DNA of 64,000 nt from Mycoplana azooxidifex (GCF_014196765.1 NZ_JACIEE010000008.1:186001-250000), one strand, 5' to 3'; shown: positions 37,042 through 47,709, numbered from the stretch's first letter. Notes: generated from the letters alone by a model not told the origin. Numbers and translations are program-made.

Positions 37042-37905
37042 TCAGCGAGCGTATCGTCGTGCGCCCGCGACGCACAGCACGACGGCGAGGGTGGTGACGA
37101 ACATCATCCCGCTCACCTGTTCATGCAGGAGCCCTGCCGCCAGCAGCAGGCCGAAGAAGGGTTGGAGCAGCTGCAGTTGCCCGACCCCCGCGATGCCCCC
37201 GACGGCAAGGCCGCGATACCAGAAGACGAAGCCGATGAGCATGCTGAACACGGACACGTAGGCGAGGCCGATCCACGACAGGCCGGCGATGCGGTGCCAT
37301 GTGTGCGGAAGTGTGGCCAGAGCGATGACCGCCATCGGTGGCAGCGAAAGAATGAGGGCCCAGGATATGACCTGCCATCCTCCCAAACTCCGCGACAGCT
37401 TCGCGCCTTCCGCATAGCCCAACCCGCAGGCGACGATCGCGCCAATCATCAGCAGGTCGCCGGTCATCGACACCTCGATGCCGGACGTCGCGGCGTAGCC
37501 GACCACCATGGCACTGCCGAGCCCGGAGAACAGCCAGAAGGCCGGCTTGGGTCGCTCGCCGCCACGCAGCACGCCGAATATCGCCGTTACCAGTGGAAGC
37601 AGCCCGATGAAGACGATCGAATGGGCAGAGGTGATGTGCTGCAGCGCCAGCGCCGTCAGCAGCGGAAAGCCGACCACGACGCCGAGAGCGACCAGCGCCA
37701 GCGACAGCAGATCGCCGGCGGCGGGCCTGGACTGGCGAAGCGCGAGGAGCAGGGCAGCACCCAGCAATGCGGCAATAACCGCCCGCGCCGACGTCAGGAA
37801 CAGCGGAGAGAAATCCGATACGGCGACACGTGTCGCAGGCAGCGATCCGCTGAAGATGATCACGCCGATCAGCCCGCTCCCCCAACCTGCCATGGATGTT
37901 CTCAT
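37042..37905 (-). CDS. DMT-superfamily (EamA) transporter
   Basis: A 287-residue transporter of the drug/metabolite superfamily with ten predicted helices in two EamA halves. The start at MRTSMAGWGSGLIG was chosen; 18 more residues upstream are charged and lack a site. The first half carries the EamA-like FSPLFLTSARAVIAALLG. The substrate is unknown. It diverges from a MocR regulator across 118 bp, and MocR proteins commonly regulate the adjacent transporter; here the regulator is broken. Confidence 0.88.
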   Translation of the reverse strand: MRTSMAGWGSGLIGVIIFSGSLPATRVAVSDFSPLFLTSARAVIAALLGAALLLALRQSRPAAGDLLSLALVALGVVVGFPLLTALALQHITSAHSIVFIGLLPLVTAIFGVLRGGERPKPAFWLFSGLGSAMVVGYAATSGIEVSMTGDLLMIGAIVACGLGYAEGAKLSRSLGGWQVISWALILSLPPMAVIALATLPHTWHRIAGLSWIGLAYVSVFSMLIGFVFWYRGLAVGGIAGVGQLQLLQPFFGLLLAAGLLHEQVSGMMFVTTLAVVLCVAGARRYAR

Positions 37906-37963
37906 GCCGCCTCGCTTTCTTGCCTCTTCTAGGCGCAAGGCACTGGCAAGGACAGGCACAGAT

Positions 37964-38010
37964 CAGTACGATTGCGGGAAACTGTATTAGTAAAATGACC
38001 AGTACAATTG
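37964..38010. promoter_or_regulatory. Direct repeats between exporter and MocR genes
   Basis: CAGTACGATTG (37964-37974) and CAGTACAATTG (38000-38010) repeat with one mismatch, 36 bp apart start to start. They lie in the divergent promoter region. MocR/GabR proteins bind direct repeats in such places, so these are candidate sites for the adjacent regulator. Confidence 0.5.
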
Positions 38011-38023
38011 ATCGGAGCTAGCC

Positions 38024-39469
38024 ATGCCGCGTCGAGTTGCGGGAAAACGGACGCTGGATCTCATGGAGGCGATCCGGACGAGGATCGCCGCCCGTGCCCT
38101 TGCTGCAAGAGATCGCCTGCCATCGGTCCGCAGCTTTGCCGCAACGATGGGCGTCTCGCCCTCCACGGTGGTCGAGGCCTATGATCGTCTTGCCGCCGAA
38201 GGGTTGATCCGCGCCCAGAGGGGCTCGGGCTTCTTCGTATCCAGCAATGCCCTGCCGCCGCTCAGGCTTGCGGACACCCAGTCGCCGCGTGCCAGAGCGG
38301 TTGACCCGTTCTGGGTGTCGCGGCAATCGCTCGATTCCGACGAGGCGGTGTTGAAACCGGGATGCGGCTGGCTTCCCTCGGACTGGATGCCGAACGAGGC
38401 GCTCCGGCGCGCCATGCGGTCCCTGGCGCGCGGCGCTGACGAACTCCTGTCGTACTATGGCAGCACGCGCGGCTCTCCGGCGTTGCGCCGCATTCTTCTG
38501 AACCATCTGGCGGAGGAGGGGATCGGGGCGCAACCGGCGCACCTGATGCTGGCGGGCAGCGGGACGCAGGCGCTCGACCTGGTCTGCCGCTTCGTGCTGC
38601 GTCCGGGCGACACTGTCGTGGTCGACGATCCCTGCTATTTCAATTTCCGGGCTTTGCTCGGCGCGCATCAGGTCAAGGTCAGGGGCGTGCCCTATACGCC
38701 GTCCGGGCCGGATGTCGAGGCGTTCGAAGCCCTGTTGCGCGCCGAACGTCCGCGCCTCTACATCACCAATTCGGCGCTTCACAACCCGACGGGTGCGACG
38801 CTTTCTCCCCAGTGCGCTCACCGACTGCTGAACCTGGCCGTCCAGCACGATCTGATTGTCGTCGAGGATGACATTTTCGCCGATTTCGAACCGGCGCCGT
38901 CCACGCGCCTTGCCACGCTCGACGGCCTGGACCGCGTGATCCGAATCGGCAGCTTCTCGAAGACGCTGTCGGCTTCGGTGCGTTGCGGATAAATCGCCGC
39001 GCGTGCCGACTGGATCGAGGGCCTGGTGGACCTGCAGGTCGCGACGAACTTCGGAGGTCCGAGCCCTGTCGCAGCCGAGTTGATCGCTCATGTGCTGGCG
39101 GGCGGAGGCTATCGAAAGCACATGGAGGAGGTGCGACAGAGACTGGTGAGGGCACGCCGGGAGGTGGCAGACCGGCTACATGGACTCGGCATGGAACCCT
39201 GGCTCCTGCCGCGGGGCGGCTTCAATCTCTGGTGCCGGCTTCCGGAGGACCTGGATTCGACGCAGATCGCCCAATCCGCACGCGAGGAAGGCATCGTGCT
39301 TGCGCCGGGAAATGTGTTCAGCGTGTCGCACGGCGCTGCGAACTTCATGCGGTTCAACGTAGCCCACACGCTCGATCCACGCATTTACCGGGTCCTTGCG
39401 GACGTCCTGAAGAACGCACCTCGGAAGGGGGTGAGCCGTTCCCCAACCGCCGTACCAGGCCCGGATTGA
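38024..39469 (+). pseudogene. MocR/GntR-aminotransferase regulator interrupted by an in-frame stop
   Basis: The frame encodes a winged-helix GntR domain (residues 1-75, RDRLPSVRSFAATMGVSPST) joined to a fold-type I aminotransferase domain with the PLP-lysine region GSFSKTLSASVRCG (Lys313). A TAA at 38990-38992 follows. The same frame continues without shift to 39469 as IAARADWIEGLVDLQVATNF, the expected next segment. In relatives the stop position is a tyrosine (GYIAA), so one base change, TAT or TAC to TAA, explains it. The truncated product would keep DNA binding but lose the small PLP domain. It could also be a sequencing error. Confidence 0.85.
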
Positions 39470-39476
39470 AGCAGCC

Positions 39477-40403
39477 TCAGTCGTAGAATGCATCCACGAA
39501 CTTGCGCCGTCCGAGCATGAAGGCGTCGGCGACGTGGCGCAGCGGCGCGAGGTCGACGTCGGACTTGCCGGCCTGCACGATCTCGGCGAAGCGCTTGTAG
39601 AGCATCGGATACTCCTGCTCCGGTTCCTCGTGCTTCAGCACGCCGTCGATCGAAAGCTTCGCCCCGCCTTCGGAGAGAACCATCTCGCCGTCGTCGGTCG
39701 CAGCGACGATGTCCCAGCTCTGCTTGCCGGTCTGGCGCCAGTCGAACTCGGCGGTCAGGTCCAGGCCGTGCGCGTCGGTGAACGTGATGCCGGCTGCGAT
39801 CGGCGCGTCGCGGTTTTCCGGGAACTCCAGCGTGGCCTTGGTGATAAACACCGGCCGCGGCAGGATGTGGGTGACGATCGACAGCGCGTTGATGCCGGGA
39901 TCGAAGACGCCGAGGCCGCCCGCCTGCCAGATCCACTCCTGGTTCGGATGCCAGTGGCGGACATCCTCCTTCCAGACGACCTTCATCGAGCGGATGATCG
40001 TGGAATCGAGAAACGCCTTTGCCGCCTCGACCGCCGGCGCATAGCGAGAATGCCAGCTGGCGAACAGCGACAGGCCCTTGGCGTCGGCGAGCGCCTCTAG
40101 GTCGGCGACCTCGCTCAGCGTCGCCCCCGGCGGCTTCTCCATGAACACGTGCTTGCCGGCCGAAAGCGCCTTGTGGGCGGCCTCGTAGCGGTTCTGCGGC
40201 GGCATGCAGAGCGAGACGGCCTGGATGGCGGGAACCTTCTCCAGCATCTCGTCGATCGACTTGAAGTTGTCGATGCCGTCGACGGTGCCGTGGCGGCTGG
40301 CGGCGGCTACGAGCTTGAAGTCGGGGTTCTTGGCGATCGAGGGCAGGTGCTGGTCGCGGGCGATCTTGCCGACGCCGACGATGGCGAGATGGATCGGGGA
40401 CAT
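39477..40403 (-). CDS. Gfo/Idh/MocA oxidoreductase, probable galactose/arabinose 1-dehydrogenase
   Basis: A 308-residue NAD(P)-dependent dehydrogenase. The N-terminal Rossmann fold begins LAIVGVGKIARDQHLP, then GKHVFMEKPPGATLSEV with the catalytic EKP, and the C-terminal domain has VWKEDVRHWHPNQEWIW and GLGVFDPGINALSIVTHILP. These match the characterised L-arabinose 1-dehydrogenase of Azospirillum and rhizobial D-galactose 1-dehydrogenase, so oxidation of an aldose to its lactone is the likely reaction. It converges with the broken MocR gene and diverges from the TRAP genes. Confidence 0.85.
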   Translation of the reverse strand: MSPIHLAIVGVGKIARDQHLPSIAKNPDFKLVAAASRHGTVDGIDNFKSIDEMLEKVPAIQAVSLCMPPQNRYEAAHKALSAGKHVFMEKPPGATLSEVADLEALADAKGLSLFASWHSRYAPAVEAAKAFLDSTIIRSMKVVWKEDVRHWHPNQEWIWQAGGLGVFDPGINALSIVTHILPRPVFITKATLEFPENRDAPIAAGITFTDAHGLDLTAEFDWRQTGKQSWDIVAATDDGEMVLSEGGAKLSIDGVLKHEEPEQEYPMLYKRFAEIVQAGKSDVDLAPLRHVADAFMLGRRKFVDAFYD

Positions 40404-40652
40404 GGTGTTTCGCTCGATTTGTATGATGATTGTGGCGTGTTTTAACAGAATGAACGGCAGCGGCAAGAGCGTCTTTTTCCGATGGCTGCCTAACCATTGT
40501 GCAATGGCGCCGCCGCTCTATTCGCCTTTCGTCTAATCCAGCTCTTCCTGCCGGGAAAACCGGCCTTTGCGCTTGAACCCGGGCTTGAAATGCGCACTCT
40601 GGCTGTGCAAGGCGAAGAAGTGAAGCAACAAAGCCATGCGGGGAGGAATGCA

Positions 40653-41231
40653 ATGGGAGCGCTGCTCGGCCTCAGCCGAATTATTGATATTGTTACGGAA
40701 AGGATCGGCAAGGCGGTGTCCTGGCTGATTCTGGTCGCCGTCCTCGTCAGCGCCGGAAACGCTGTCGTGCGCAAGGTCTTCAACGTCTCGTCGAACGCCT
40801 GGCTCGAGGCCCAGTGGTATCTGTTCGGCGGCGCGTTCATGCTCGCGGCCGCCTATACGCTGAGCCAGAACGAGCACATCCGCATCGACGTGGTCTACGG
40901 GAAATTCTCGCGCAGGACGCAGCACTGGATCGACCTCTTCGGTCACTGCTTCTTCCTGATGCCCTTCGTCCTGCTGATGGTCTACTATCTCGTTCCCTAC
41001 GTGACGATGTCCTTCCGCTCCGGCGAAGGTTCGTCCAGTGCCGGCGGCCTGATCGTCTGGCCGGCCAAGGCCATCCTGCTCGCAGGCTTCGTGCTGCTCG
41101 CAGCCCAGGGCGTGTCCGAAATCATCAAGAAGATCGCCATCATGCGCGGCGACATGGACGATCCGACGCCCTTCGTTCCGACGCATGCGCCGCTCGACAT
41201 CGACATTCCCGCACAGGAGACCCGTCCATGA
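40653..41231 (+). CDS. dctQ: TRAP transporter small permease subunit
   Basis: A 192-residue DctQ-type protein with four membrane helices, the small membrane component of a TRAP transporter. Characteristic segments are NAWLEAQWYLFGGAFMLAAAY and NEHIRIDVVY. The start at MGALLGLSRII follows GGGAGGA. The stop overlaps the dctM start by ATGA. It is unusual that the binding protein is encoded downstream on the opposite strand. Confidence 0.92.
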   Translation: MGALLGLSRIIDIVTERIGKAVSWLILVAVLVSAGNAVVRKVFNVSSNAWLEAQWYLFGGAFMLAAAYTLSQNEHIRIDVVYGKFSRRTQHWIDLFGHCFFLMPFVLLMVYYLVPYVTMSFRSGEGSSSAGGLIVWPAKAILLAGFVLLAAQGVSEIIKKIAIMRGDMDDPTPFVPTHAPLDIDIPAQETRP

Positions 41232-43024
41232 TCGAATTCATCGCGCAGAACCTCGCGCCGATCATGTTCGTGTCGTTGATCGTGTTCCTGCTCTTGGGTT
41301 ACCCCGTCGCCTTCGCGCTGGCTGCGAACGGCCTGCTCTTCTTCGTCATCGGCGTGGAACTCGCGCCGCTATCCGACTCCATCAACCTGTCCTGGCCGCT
41401 TTTGAACGCCATGCCGGAGCGGCTGTGGGGGGTGATGTCCAACGACACGCTGCTCGCCATTCCCTTCTTCACCTTCATGGGGATCGTTCTCGAACGCTCG
41501 GGCATGGCGGAGGACCTGCTGGATACGATCGGCCAACTCTTCGGCCCGATTCGTGGCGGTCTCGCCTACGCGGTCATCTTCGTCGGCGCGCTGCTGGCGG
41601 CAACGACTGGTGTCGTGGCGGCCTCAGTCATCGCCATGGGGCTGATCTCGCTGCCGATCATGCTGCGGTACGGTTATGACCGTTCCATCGCTTCGGGCGT
41701 CATCGCCGCATCCGGCACGCTCGCCCAGATCATTCCGCCGTCGCTCGTCCTGATCGTTCTTGCCGACCAGCTCGGCCGGTCGGTCGGCGACATGTATGCC
41801 GGCGCGCTGATCCCCGGTCTGGTGCTCACCGGCCTGTACATGCTCTACATCCTGCTCATGACCTTCCTCAAGCGGGATGCGATGCCGGCGCTACCGCCCG
41901 AGGCCCGCTCGCTGGGCTCGGGGGTGACGTCGCTTCTGATCGCGCTCGTCGTTGCCGTCGCAATCGCCTACGTCGCCCATGTCTTTCTCTACCCGACCCA
42001 GGGCGAGAACGCCGACATCCTCGGCGGCACCGTCGGGGTCGCCTTCATCTATGTCGTGGCGCTCCTCGACAAGACCCTGAAGATCAACGCGATGTCCCGG
42101 CTTGCGCAGCAGGTCATCATCGTGCTGATCCCGCCGCTGGCGCTGATCTTCCTCGTGCTCGGCACGATCTTCCTCGGCATTGCGACGCCGACCGAAGGCG
42201 GCGCCATGGGGGCCGTCGGCGCGCTCGTCATGGCCGCGGCAAAGGGGCGGCTCAGCCTCGATGTGGTTCGATCCGCGCTCACATCCACCACCAGGCTTTC
42301 GGCCTTCGTGATGTTCATCCTGATCGGCGCCCGCGTGTTCTCGCTGACCTTCTACGGCGTGAACGGCCATCTGTGGGTGGAGCACCTGCTCGTCTCGATG
42401 CCGGGCGGCGAAACGGGCTTCCTGATCACCGTAAACGTGCTGGTCTTCTTCCTGGCGTTCTTCCTCGACTTCTTCGAGCTCGCCTTCATCATCGTGCCGT
42501 TGCTCGCGCCGGCCGCCGACAAGCTCGGCATCGACCTGATCTGGTTCGGCGTGCTGCTCGGCATCAACATGCAGACGAGCTTCATGCATCCGCCGTTCGG
42601 CTTCGCGCTCTTCTACCTGCGCTCGGTGGCCGCCCGCGTGCCCTATCTCGACAAGGTGACCGGCAAGATGACGGCGCCGGTGACCACGGGCCAGATCTAC
42701 TGGGGTGCGGTTCCCTTCGTCGGCATCCAGATCGTCATGGTGGCGCTGACGATCATGTTCCCGCAGATGGTCCTGCACTACAAGGGCGACGCCGCTGTGG
42801 TCGACCCCTCGACGATCAAGATCGAGGTGCCGGGCTTCGGCGGGCAGGGCGGCGGGCTCGGCTTGCCCGACAACGGCGGCGGCCTCGGCCTTCCCGGCGG
42901 CCTGCAGCTTCCGGGCGGCAACCCGCTCGAACAGCCGCCGGCAGCTCCCGATGGTGGTCAGCCGCAGACACAGCCGCAAACCCCGCCGGCCAATGATCTG
43001 AGCCAGCCACCGTCGTTCAACTGA
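41228..43024 (+). CDS. dctM: TRAP transporter large permease subunit
   Basis: A 598-residue DctM-type permease, the sodium-coupled large subunit. Signatures include SNDTLLAIPFFTFMGIVLERSGMAE, LLAATTGVVAASVIAMGLI, ASGTLAQIIPPSLVLIVLAD and LGIATPTEGGAMGA. It is longer than the 425-residue type because of an extra helical insert near residues 230-290, as seen in keto-acid and mannitol type TRAP systems. It also has a roughly 75-residue Gly/Pro/Gln-rich tail after the last helix, including GGGLGLPDNGGGLGLPGG, which is unusual. The coupled start lies inside the dctQ stop. Confidence 0.93.
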   Translation: MIEFIAQNLAPIMFVSLIVFLLLGYPVAFALAANGLLFFVIGVELAPLSDSINLSWPLLNAMPERLWGVMSNDTLLAIPFFTFMGIVLERSGMAEDLLDTIGQLFGPIRGGLAYAVIFVGALLAATTGVVAASVIAMGLISLPIMLRYGYDRSIASGVIAASGTLAQIIPPSLVLIVLADQLGRSVGDMYAGALIPGLVLTGLYMLYILLMTFLKRDAMPALPPEARSLGSGVTSLLIALVVAVAIAYVAHVFLYPTQGENADILGGTVGVAFIYVVALLDKTLKINAMSRLAQQVIIVLIPPLALIFLVLGTIFLGIATPTEGGAMGAVGALVMAAAKGRLSLDVVRSALTSTTRLSAFVMFILIGARVFSLTFYGVNGHLWVEHLLVSMPGGETGFLITVNVLVFFLAFFLDFFELAFIIVPLLAPAADKLGIDLIWFGVLLGINMQTSFMHPPFGFALFYLRSVAARVPYLDKVTGKMTAPVTTGQIYWGAVPFVGIQIVMVALTIMFPQMVLHYKGDAAVVDPSTIKIEVPGFGGQGGGLGLPDNGGGLGLPGGLQLPGGNPLEQPPAAPDGGQPQTQPQTPPANDLSQPPSFN

Positions 43025-43047
43025 CGGCAGCGAATGGACATGGCGGG

Positions 43048-43080
43048 ACGGGCCGGTGCAAGCCGGCCCGTTCTCGTTTG
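43048..43080 (+). terminator. Terminator after the TRAP permease genes
   Basis: A 9-bp perfect stem, ACGGGCCGG with CCGGCCCGT, around a 6-nt loop, followed by TCTCGTTT. It lies 24 bp past the dctM stop and should end the dctQM transcript. Confidence 0.7.
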
Positions 43081-43216
43081 TCGACCGGCGACGGCCTGAT
43101 GGCGATTTTCAATCTTCCGATCGGCTCGAAGGATCACGCCAAGGCCGCGACCGGGGCGTCGCGTCTCATGGAGAGGCCGGGGCACGCCTGCTCGCCGGGA
43201 GGTCCTGATTTACCAA

Positions 43217-43252
43217 CGAAAAACCCCGGGGCGACGAAGCGCCCCGGGGTTC
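43217..43252 (-). terminator. Terminator of the TRAP binding-protein gene
   Basis: A strong 11-bp GC stem (AACCCCGGGGC at 43222-43232 with its complement at 43241-43251). On the minus strand it is followed by a T run. It lies 26 bp past the stop of the leftward binding-protein gene. Confidence 0.85.
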
Positions 43253-43277
43253 CCTCGTGCCGCATCTGCGAACAGCG

Positions 43278-44438
<1,161 letters not shown>

Positions 44439-44664
44439 CTAACCATGGCGGATCACGCGTTTCAAGCGCGCGGCGCGATTTACCCCGATGCCGGGCCGTA
44501 CGACTTTGGTCTAATCGGTGTGGCCGCGCCCATCTGCATGTTTTTTGGGCGTTTCCGGCTTCGGAAACGGGGCCCACGGCGACGGCCTGGCGGGGGAGTG
44601 CGCAGGCGCTGATGCCGGCTATGAGGGTGTGCCGCCTCGCCCACGCAAGACCGGGCAGGCGGGC

Positions 44665-46554
44665 CTATCCGGCCATGCCCTCTTCGTACTCGGACGAGAG
44701 CTCCAGCCAGTGCTCCTCGGCCGCTGCGAGCCTGTCGGCTGCGTCAGAGCGCTCCTTCGCCTTCTGTGCCGCCTTGGCGGGGCTTTTCTCGTAGAGCTGC
44801 GGGTCGGCAAGTTCCCCGTCCAGCACCTGGATCTGCTTCTCGAGCTTCGCCGTCAGCGATTCGACGTCGTTGATCTTCTTCTTCAGCGGCGCCAGCGAGG
44901 CGCGCCGGTCGGCATTGGCCTTGCGTTGGTCGGCCTTGGACAGGCCGTCGTCGGTCAGGACGGGACGCGCCTTGTCTTCCTTCGGCTTCGGCCCGCCGAC
45001 GATCAGCGTGCGGTATTCCTCCAGGTCGCCGTCGAAGCTTGCGACCGTGCCGTCCTTCACCAGCCACAGCCGGTCGACGGTCGCCTCGATCAGGTGGCGG
45101 TCGTGCGAGATCAGGATGACGGCGCCCTGATAGTCGTTCAGCGCCTCGATCAGCGCCCGGCGGCTGTCGATGTCGAGGTGGTTGGTCGGTTCGTCGAGGA
45201 TCAGGAGGTTCGGCGCGTCGAAGGCGGCAAGACCCATCAGCAGCCGCGCCTTCTCGCCGCCGGAAAGGTCCTTCGCCGGCGTGTCCATCTTCTCGGTCGC
45301 AAGCCCCATCTGGGCGACGCGCGCGCGCACCTTCGCTTCCGGCGCGTCCACCATAAGCCGGCGCACGTGCTCGACAGCACTCTGGGTCGGGACCAGGTCG
45401 TCCAACTGGTGCTGGGCGAAGAAACCGATCTTCAGCCCCGGCGCCGTCTTCACCTCGCCGCTCTCGGCTGAAAGCTTGCCGGAGATGAACTTGGCGAAGG
45501 TCGACTTGCCGTTGCCGTTGGAGCCGAGGAGCGCGATGCGGTCGTCGTTGTCGATACGCAGGTTCATCCGCTTCAGGATCGGATTGCCGGGCGCGTAGCC
45601 GACGGCCCCGCCGCTGACGGCGATGATCGGGGATGCGGGCTGTTTCTCCGGCTCGGGGAAGGTGAATCCCTGCACGTGATCCTCGATCACGGCTGCGACC
45701 GTTCCCATCCGCTCCAGTGCCTTGACGCGGCTCTGCGCCTGCCGCGCCTTGGTGGCCTTGGCCTTGAAGCGGTCGATGAAGCTCTGCAGGTGTTTCCTTG
45801 CGGCCTCGTTCTTGGCCTTTGCCTTCATCTGCAATTCGTCGGCTTCCGCCTTCTGCCGCTCGAACTGGTCGTAGCCGCCGCGATAGAAGGTCAGCTTCTT
45901 CTGGTCCAGATGAACGATCGCGTTGACGGCGGTGTTGAGCAGGTCGCGGTCGTGGCTGATGATGAGCACCGTATGCGGATAGCGCCGCACGTAGTCCTCC
46001 AGCCACAGCGTCCCTTCGAGGTCGAGATAGTTGGTCGGCTCGTCGAGGAGCAGCAGGTCCGGCTCGGAGAAGAGCACGGCCGCCAGCGCCACGCGCATCC
46101 GCCAGCCGCCGGAAAAGCTCTTCGCGGGCCGCTGCTGCGCCTCGTGGTCGAAACCGAGGCCGGCGAGGATGCTGGCTGCGCGTGCTTCGGCCGCATGCGC
46201 GCCGATGTCGGCGAGCCGCGTCTGGATCTCGGCGATCCGGTGCGGGTCGGTGGCGGTCTCCGCCTCCTGCAGAAGGGCCGCGCGCTCCTTATCGGCGGCA
46301 AGGACGATCTCGATCAGCGGATCGTCCGTCCCCGGCGCCTCCTGCGCCACCTGTCCGATGCGGGCGTTCTTCGGCAGGGAAACCGAGCCGGCTTCCGCGG
46401 CGAGATCGCCGGTGATGATGCGAAACAGCGTCGACTTGCCGGCGCCGTTGCGTCCGACCAGGCCCGCCTTCGTGCCGGACGGCAGCGAGACGGACGCATT
46501 GTCGAGAAGCAGGCGCCCGGCGATACGGGCGGAGAGGCCGGAAATCGTGATCAT
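44665..46554 (-). CDS. ABC-F family ATPase, YheS-like
   Basis: A 629-residue soluble ABC-F protein with two ATPase domains and no membrane segment; ABC-F proteins act on the ribosome in translation or stress. Domain 1 has Walker A GRNGAGKST, signature FSGGWRMR and Walker B LLLLDEPTNYLD; domain 2 has GSNGNGKST, LSGGEKAR and LLILDEPTNHLD. Between them is the charged linker (KAKNEAARKHLQSFIDRF). The C-terminal roughly 90 residues form a charged coiled coil. Length and motifs best match YheS/Uup-type housekeeping members, not resistance proteins. Confidence 0.93.
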   Translation of the reverse strand: MITISGLSARIAGRLLLDNASVSLPSGTKAGLVGRNGAGKSTLFRIITGDLAAEAGSVSLPKNARIGQVAQEAPGTDDPLIEIVLAADKERAALLQEAETATDPHRIAEIQTRLADIGAHAAEARAASILAGLGFDHEAQQRPAKSFSGGWRMRVALAAVLFSEPDLLLLDEPTNYLDLEGTLWLEDYVRRYPHTVLIISHDRDLLNTAVNAIVHLDQKKLTFYRGGYDQFERQKAEADELQMKAKAKNEAARKHLQSFIDRFKAKATKARQAQSRVKALERMGTVAAVIEDHVQGFTFPEPEKQPASPIIAVSGGAVGYAPGNPILKRMNLRIDNDDRIALLGSNGNGKSTFAKFISGKLSAESGEVKTAPGLKIGFFAQHQLDDLVPTQSAVEHVRRLMVDAPEAKVRARVAQMGLATEKMDTPAKDLSGGEKARLLMGLAAFDAPNLLILDEPTNHLDIDSRRALIEALNDYQGAVILISHDRHLIEATVDRLWLVKDGTVASFDGDLEEYRTLIVGGPKPKEDKARPVLTDDGLSKADQRKANADRRASLAPLKKKINDVESLTAKLEKQIQVLDGELADPQLYEKSPAKAAQKAKERSDAADRLAAAEEHWLELSSEYEEGMAG

Positions 46555-46641
46555 GACCGGCGTCTATAGGGTGGGGAACCGCACCTGCGCAAGAGGCGCC
46601 GCCCGGCTTCGGCCTGACTTCGGCCTGACTTCAGCGTGACT

Positions 46642-47709
46642 TCAGGCGACGTCGCGGCGGTAGTTGCGCCCGGCGAGTTCGGTCAGTTCGACCGAATAGA
46701 CGCAGGTGCCGCTCTCGTTTGCGGCCTCCAGCGCCAGCATCGCCTGCCGGTAGAGCTCGTTGCCGTTCTGCGCATCGTCGGTGAACGCGGCGCCGACGGT
46801 GAGCGAGAGGGTGCCGGGCAGGTAGTCCCGGCCCGAAATGCGGAACACTTCGGTCTCGAGGCGATGGCGGATCCGCTCGGCGATCAGAACGGCGCTGTCG
46901 TGGTCGACCTTGTCGAACAGGAAGGCGAAGCCGTCGCCGCCGACGCGGGCGACGTAGTCGAGCTTCTTGATCGACTTGCGGAAGATGGTGGCGATCTGCT
47001 TCAACGCCTCTTCGCTGGCGCCGGCCGCATGGCTGTCGGACAGGCCCTTCAGCCGCTCGACCCGCATCAGGAGCAGCGCGCTGCCGGAGCTGTCCTCGGC
47101 GTCGTAGGCCGCCACCAGCCGGTTCATCAGCGCGGTGCGGTTGGCAAGTCCGGTGATCGGGTCGTGCAGCAGCGCGGTTTCGCTGGCCGCAGCACCCGCT
47201 GCCACGTTCTCCAGCCGGGCGACAAGCGCATCCAGCCGCTGGCAATGAACGCTCTCGCTGCCGATCAGCGCTTCGACGGAGGTGACGAGCAGGCCGGCCT
47301 GGCTTGCGAAATCCGTCATGGCCATCACCGGATCGGCCCTGAGGCGTCCGAGCAACTGGTTGATCTGCGTCACCGCATTGGAGCGCTTCTGGCGCTCGCT
47401 CTCCGCCTCGCTCGCAAGGGCTGCGATGGTGCGCATCAGGTCGGTGGCGCTGTGGCCGAGCACGAGCGAATTGTGGTCCGGCAGGCCGTTGCGCACGCCG
47501 ATGGCGTCCAGCGCCTCCTGCGTCGGCGCCTTGCCGAGCGCTGTGATCTCGCGGCCGAGTGCTGTGTTGCTTCCCGTCAGCGCCTCGTGCAGCAGCGAGT
47601 AGTTGCGCGGGATCGCGGGGATCTCCAGCCGCGTCATCAACTGCGCGATCTTCGCCAAAACGGCGGCCGATCGGGCAAGCGTATCCGGTGCATTCGCCTT
47701 TGCGGTCAT
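46642..47709 (-). CDS. GGDEF-domain protein with degenerate active site
   Basis: A 355-residue protein. Residues 1-175 are a helical region with no known sensor domain. Residues about 180-345 fold like a GGDEF diguanylate cyclase: DPITGLANRTALMNRL, then the signature region ARVGGDGFAFLF. The signature is GGDGF, and the metal-binding Asp of the usual DxDxFK motif is replaced by Arg (MRVERLKGLSD). Loss of both features predicts no c-di-GMP synthesis; it may bind GTP or c-di-GMP or act through protein contacts. No membrane helix or EAL domain is present. It follows ABC-F in the genome but in its own unit. Confidence 0.85.
   Translation of the reverse strand: MTAKANAPDTLARSAAVLAKIAQLMTRLEIPAIPRNYSLLHEALTGSNTALGREITALGKAPTQEALDAIGVRNGLPDHNSLVLGHSATDLMRTIAALASEAESERQKRSNAVTQINQLLGRLRADPVMAMTDFASQAGLLVTSVEALIGSESVHCQRLDALVARLENVAAGAAASETALLHDPITGLANRTALMNRLVAAYDAEDSSGSALLLMRVERLKGLSDSHAAGASEEALKQIATIFRKSIKKLDYVARVGGDGFAFLFDKVDHDSAVLIAERIRHRLETEVFRISGRDYLPGTLSLTVGAAFTDDAQNGNELYRQAMLALEAANESGTCVYSVELTELAGRNYRRDVA

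Noticed and set aside
38993-39469. Separate small gene after the MocR stop
   Set aside because: It is in the same frame and continues the aminotransferase domain exactly; treated as the 3' part of one disrupted gene.
40814-41227. N-terminal extension of the large TRAP permease
   Set aside because: The in-frame residues overlap dctQ in another frame and are not DctM-like; the ATG at 41228 overlapping the dctQ stop is the proper start.
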